From: Ecdyonurus torrentis | Lineage: Eukaryota > Arthropoda > Insecta > Ephemeroptera > Heptageniidae | Length of the DNA: 64,000 nt | NCBI GenBank assembly: GCA_949318235.1 | Contig: OX439136.1 | Span: 3,272,559 to 3,336,558, forward strand | Reading direction: 5' to 3' | In this document: piece by piece, positions 61,059 to 64,000 of the stretch | Numbering within the stretch: position 1 is the first letter of the stretch | How the letters are laid out: each line of letters opens with the position of its first letter | Notes under the pieces: model-generated | What the model saw: the letters and a program-made list of their open reading frames with translations, nothing else | What the model was told of the DNA's origin: nothing | Database searches by the model: none | Translations under genes and position numbers: made by a program

Positions 61059-63659
61059 TATAGCTTTAACAATTGACATTTTTAAGATAATACGCGTGAA
61101 TCGCTGATTTTTTTAATTGTAGCAAGAGTAAAAAGACACTGATTATAGTATACACAGAATTTTATGTTTATTAGTATGCAAGTTATTTAAAAAATTTAAG
61201 CCTGAAGTAATAAGGGGTTGGGGGGAGGGGAAATGAAAATTGTGTCGTACAATTTATAATTTATAGATTTTTCTTTTTTAATGAAATTGTATTTTTTTTT
61301 TCTTATTAAAGCTAGTTTACCCTATCAAATAAAACTAGGTACTGGCATGTGATTTTTGCATTAAAAAATCCCAAGGTATATTTTGTTATGATATTAAGTC
61401 AACAAGTTTTCTTCTTTCAGTATGAACATCAATTTAGAAGCTTTTGTTTTCATCAAAAAAAAAAAAAATAAAAAAAAAAAAATCTTACAGCAACACTTCT
61501 ACAAAAGATTCCTCTTATATAGCATACTAGCTCCAATTTCATTTATAAAAATAAATTGGTTTTGGCAAAAAAAAAAAAACATTTCAAAAGATCAATTTAA
61601 GCTTACGGAATTGCAGAGGGTTAGAACTAAATTATATAGAATTAAAATTGTGACATTCTTTTATTTGTAATATTTTCTAAAAAATTTCTGTCAATATTTC
61701 CTTTTTAATACTAAGAAATGATACCGTTAAATTGTGGCTAGATACAATACGAATTGAATTAATAATTTGATTGTGTGCTGAGTTTATATAGTAACCATTT
61801 TTTACGTGATTTCATTGACTCACTAAGAAATATAATGGGTAGGGGGAGAAGGGAATAAAGAAGTATAAATATACAACATTATATTTGCCATATTAAAACC
61901 ATACACCAGAGATGTTTACAACCGAATCCACTCCTTCGATTCGATTAAATGTACACATGGTTATTATAATATATTTTATGGTTGAAACACTCATGTTAAA
62001 TTTGCAATGTTATTCTTATGAGAGAAATAAAAATATTTTGGCACAAGCGTGTGTACTATTTACGCATAATTATAATGCTTTATTTTACCATTGAAATTTC
62101 ATATCATTTTCTTATCATGCATAATAATAAAAACATTCTATATTTAGCGCAAGTTTTTTAACTGTAAAATAATATATTAACACAGTCGTGAACTATTAAA
62201 GAAAAGTTTAAAAGTGGAGTGTAAAATATATTTCGTAAAAATTGAAAACTCAAACTTTAAAGGTGCGTTTACATGGATCGGATTTGCATTGTAATTGCAA
62301 AACCAAAAAACTCAGAAATAAAAAATCTTAAAATTTAAAGAAATGAATAAGAGGCATACATTATATCAACTTAAGTGTGGAAAATGATAAAAATTTTGTG
62401 CTTTGTTGAAAAAATTAATAAGTTTAAGGGCAATGGTTCTATGGATTTCGGCAATCATGATCAATTTACGATTTATACTTGTATACATAGTTAAATTTTA
62501 ATAAAATAATAAAATTTCTTTATTTCAACGAAGAAAAAAATAATAATAATAAGAAAAAATTAAATTACAAAAATTATGACGTTTTTTATAGACAAAAAAT
62601 GTTTAAAAAAAATTGAAATTTGACTAACATCTCGTCTTTTTTACTTGACCTTCAGTACATAAATAAATCACTTGTACTAATTTGGCTTGTCTGACTCTTT
62701 AATATTCTCCGATAACATTGACCTGTAGTAACGTCTAGCTCTAACACTCAACAAGCTGTCAATATATTATTGACATGAGATCAATAACAAAAACTACTCT
62801 TCTAATATTATTTTAATATTCAGACATCTTACAAAATACAACGTATTTAATATTACTTATCGTTTTAATTATGCGAAATAAATTTTATATTTTAATGTAT
62901 TTTTAATGAAGTTACAATACTACCTACGTAAAAAAATATAAAATAATATAATTATGGCTCATTTTTCTATTTAAATATTCAGAATATTCATACTTAATTA
63001 CTTTTCAATTTTTTATCAATGTTTTGTTTCTTTATATGGTAATTTTTTAGAGAGAGAGAGAGAGAGAGAGAGAAACTTTGTAAAATAGTGAGTTTTTTTC
63101 TTTCTTTTTGCTGCTTCAGCACATTTTAAAAATTTATTTTCCCTGACTTGCAATTAAAATCTTTGACCATATGTAATAAATACAAAAATAAACTGCTTAC
63201 AAAATAATTATTTCAATTAATTACGATAAATAATAATTTAAGTGCTGTTTTACAATGAGCAGTAAATATATGACTGACAATATTATAAAAAAAAAAATAA
63301 AAAAAAAAAAAAAATCAAGAAATTGCATTAAAAAAATATCCTTCCATAACTTGTGTCGTTTCGTGTGAAAAAGAAAAAAAGCCATGATAATAATCATAAA
63401 AAAATGATTGAGTATTAGAGATAAAGTTGCATGTTTTGCAATAGATAAAAAATGACTATTTTAATATAAAAAATAAGATATCATAGTCGAAACAATAAAT
63501 ATAAAATGATAATTATGTTTACCTTTCTTTACTGAGAATTTGTAAGTAGCAACGATTTTCAGCGAAATCTGATATGAAAATATAGTAACATTTACTTAAT
63601 ATGCATTATTTATTGAAGATTTTCAATGGCTGTTGCGGTGTGTTGCTCTTATTGTTCTT
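61059..63659. other. AT-rich DNA without a recognisable gene
   Basis: A-runs at 61456-61480, (AG)n at 63049-63072, A-run at 63280-63314. Frames at 61422-61670 and 61912-62094 are unrecognised and lack context. Confidence 0.4.
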
Positions 63660-63727
63660 ATTTATCAACATTTATGCTATAATGACATAAATGCAGCATA
63701 AATGACATAATTTATTCTTTCCGTGAG
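63660..63727. mobile_element. Family F right-end fragment
   Basis: ATTTATGCTATAATGACATA, GCAGCATAAATGACATAATT and ATTCTTTCCGTGAG. Nearly identical to 16085-16152. Confidence 0.6.
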
Positions 63728-64000
63728 TTTAGTGCTAATATTGATCCGCCCTGGATATTAATTTTGTTGTTGTTGTAACAAAATAGTTTCTTAATTTGTG
63801 CAATATTATGACAAATTATAAAGAATTATGATAAATGAGAACATTTTGAGATAAAAACACACAATTTTTAACGTTTACTTAATTAAAAAAAAAAAAACTG
63901 TTCCACAACTGCGCATCAGAAATAACTTCTGAAGTTAATATAACAAATTTACACTACTTTTTAAGATTAAATGAGGTTCTTGAATGGTCAATAATAATAA
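63728..64000. other. AT-rich DNA, no feature seen
   Basis: No open frame or repeat copy supported to the window edge. Confidence 0.4.

Overview
The window is gene-poor, extremely AT-rich animal-type nuclear DNA (GC roughly a quarter by eye). Evidence for a metazoan nuclear genome: dense dinucleotide and tetranucleotide microsatellites, poly(A)/poly(T) runs every 1-2 kb, two copies of a non-LTR (LINE) retrotransposon, a tRNA-headed SINE, two hAT-type DNA transposons, and many short palindromic or terminal-inverted-repeat (TIR) elements. No rRNA, CRISPR, operon or prokaryotic gene layout is visible. The species cannot be named from this sequence; an AT-rich invertebrate is the best guess. No host gene could be recognised. 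Two small GC-richer open stretches near 35.8 and 36.2 kb are the only weak candidates for host coding DNA.

Layout. 0-1.1 kb: two palindromic foldback elements (L, K1). 2.4-4.3 kb: an (AT)n array, then a 1.5-kb foldback element (Z) with a 110-bp MITE (X1) inserted in one arm. 4.8-9.7 kb: fragments of family F and copies of families B, A and D. 9.7-15.4 kb: featureless AT-rich DNA. 15.4-24.6 kb: families F, K (with B nested), J, B, an A/C mosaic, E and A (with a LINE tail nested). 24.8-29 kb: large microsatellites ((CT)n, (GGAGAC)n, (GAAC)n). 30.2-32 kb: F with G nested, and B. 32.7-34.6 kb: SINE, then a 5'-truncated LINE with a 338-codon reverse-transcriptase reading frame. 38.6-45.7 kb: A, J, B, D-E tandem, G, F, and a second inverted LINE copy. 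46.2-46.5 kb: compound microsatellite. 47.2-49.5 kb: B split by palindrome C, then a hAT element with a nested hAT-like MITE. 50.0-51.8 kb: a second hAT-like element with repeated 5' heads. 53.4-60 kb: X, D-E tandem, B, foldback I, X inside an E-like copy, and an E copy hosting an (AT)n array. 60-64 kb: F fragments and plain AT-rich DNA.

How it works together. The window is mostly a mobile-element graveyard. About 40 copies or fragments belong to roughly a dozen short non-autonomous families. Several (A, C, D, E, and one B copy) end in TTAA next to conserved TIRs, which suggests mobilisation by a TTAA-specific transposase of the piggyBac type encoded elsewhere. Insertions with exact target-site duplications give a relative chronology: X1 into Z (ATT), LINE tail into A2 (ATAGA), hAT1 (TTAGCGCA), a MITE inside hAT1 (GTAAGAAC), and hAT2 (CTGCTCT). 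Family letters are labels of mine, not database names. All counts and alignments were made by eye.
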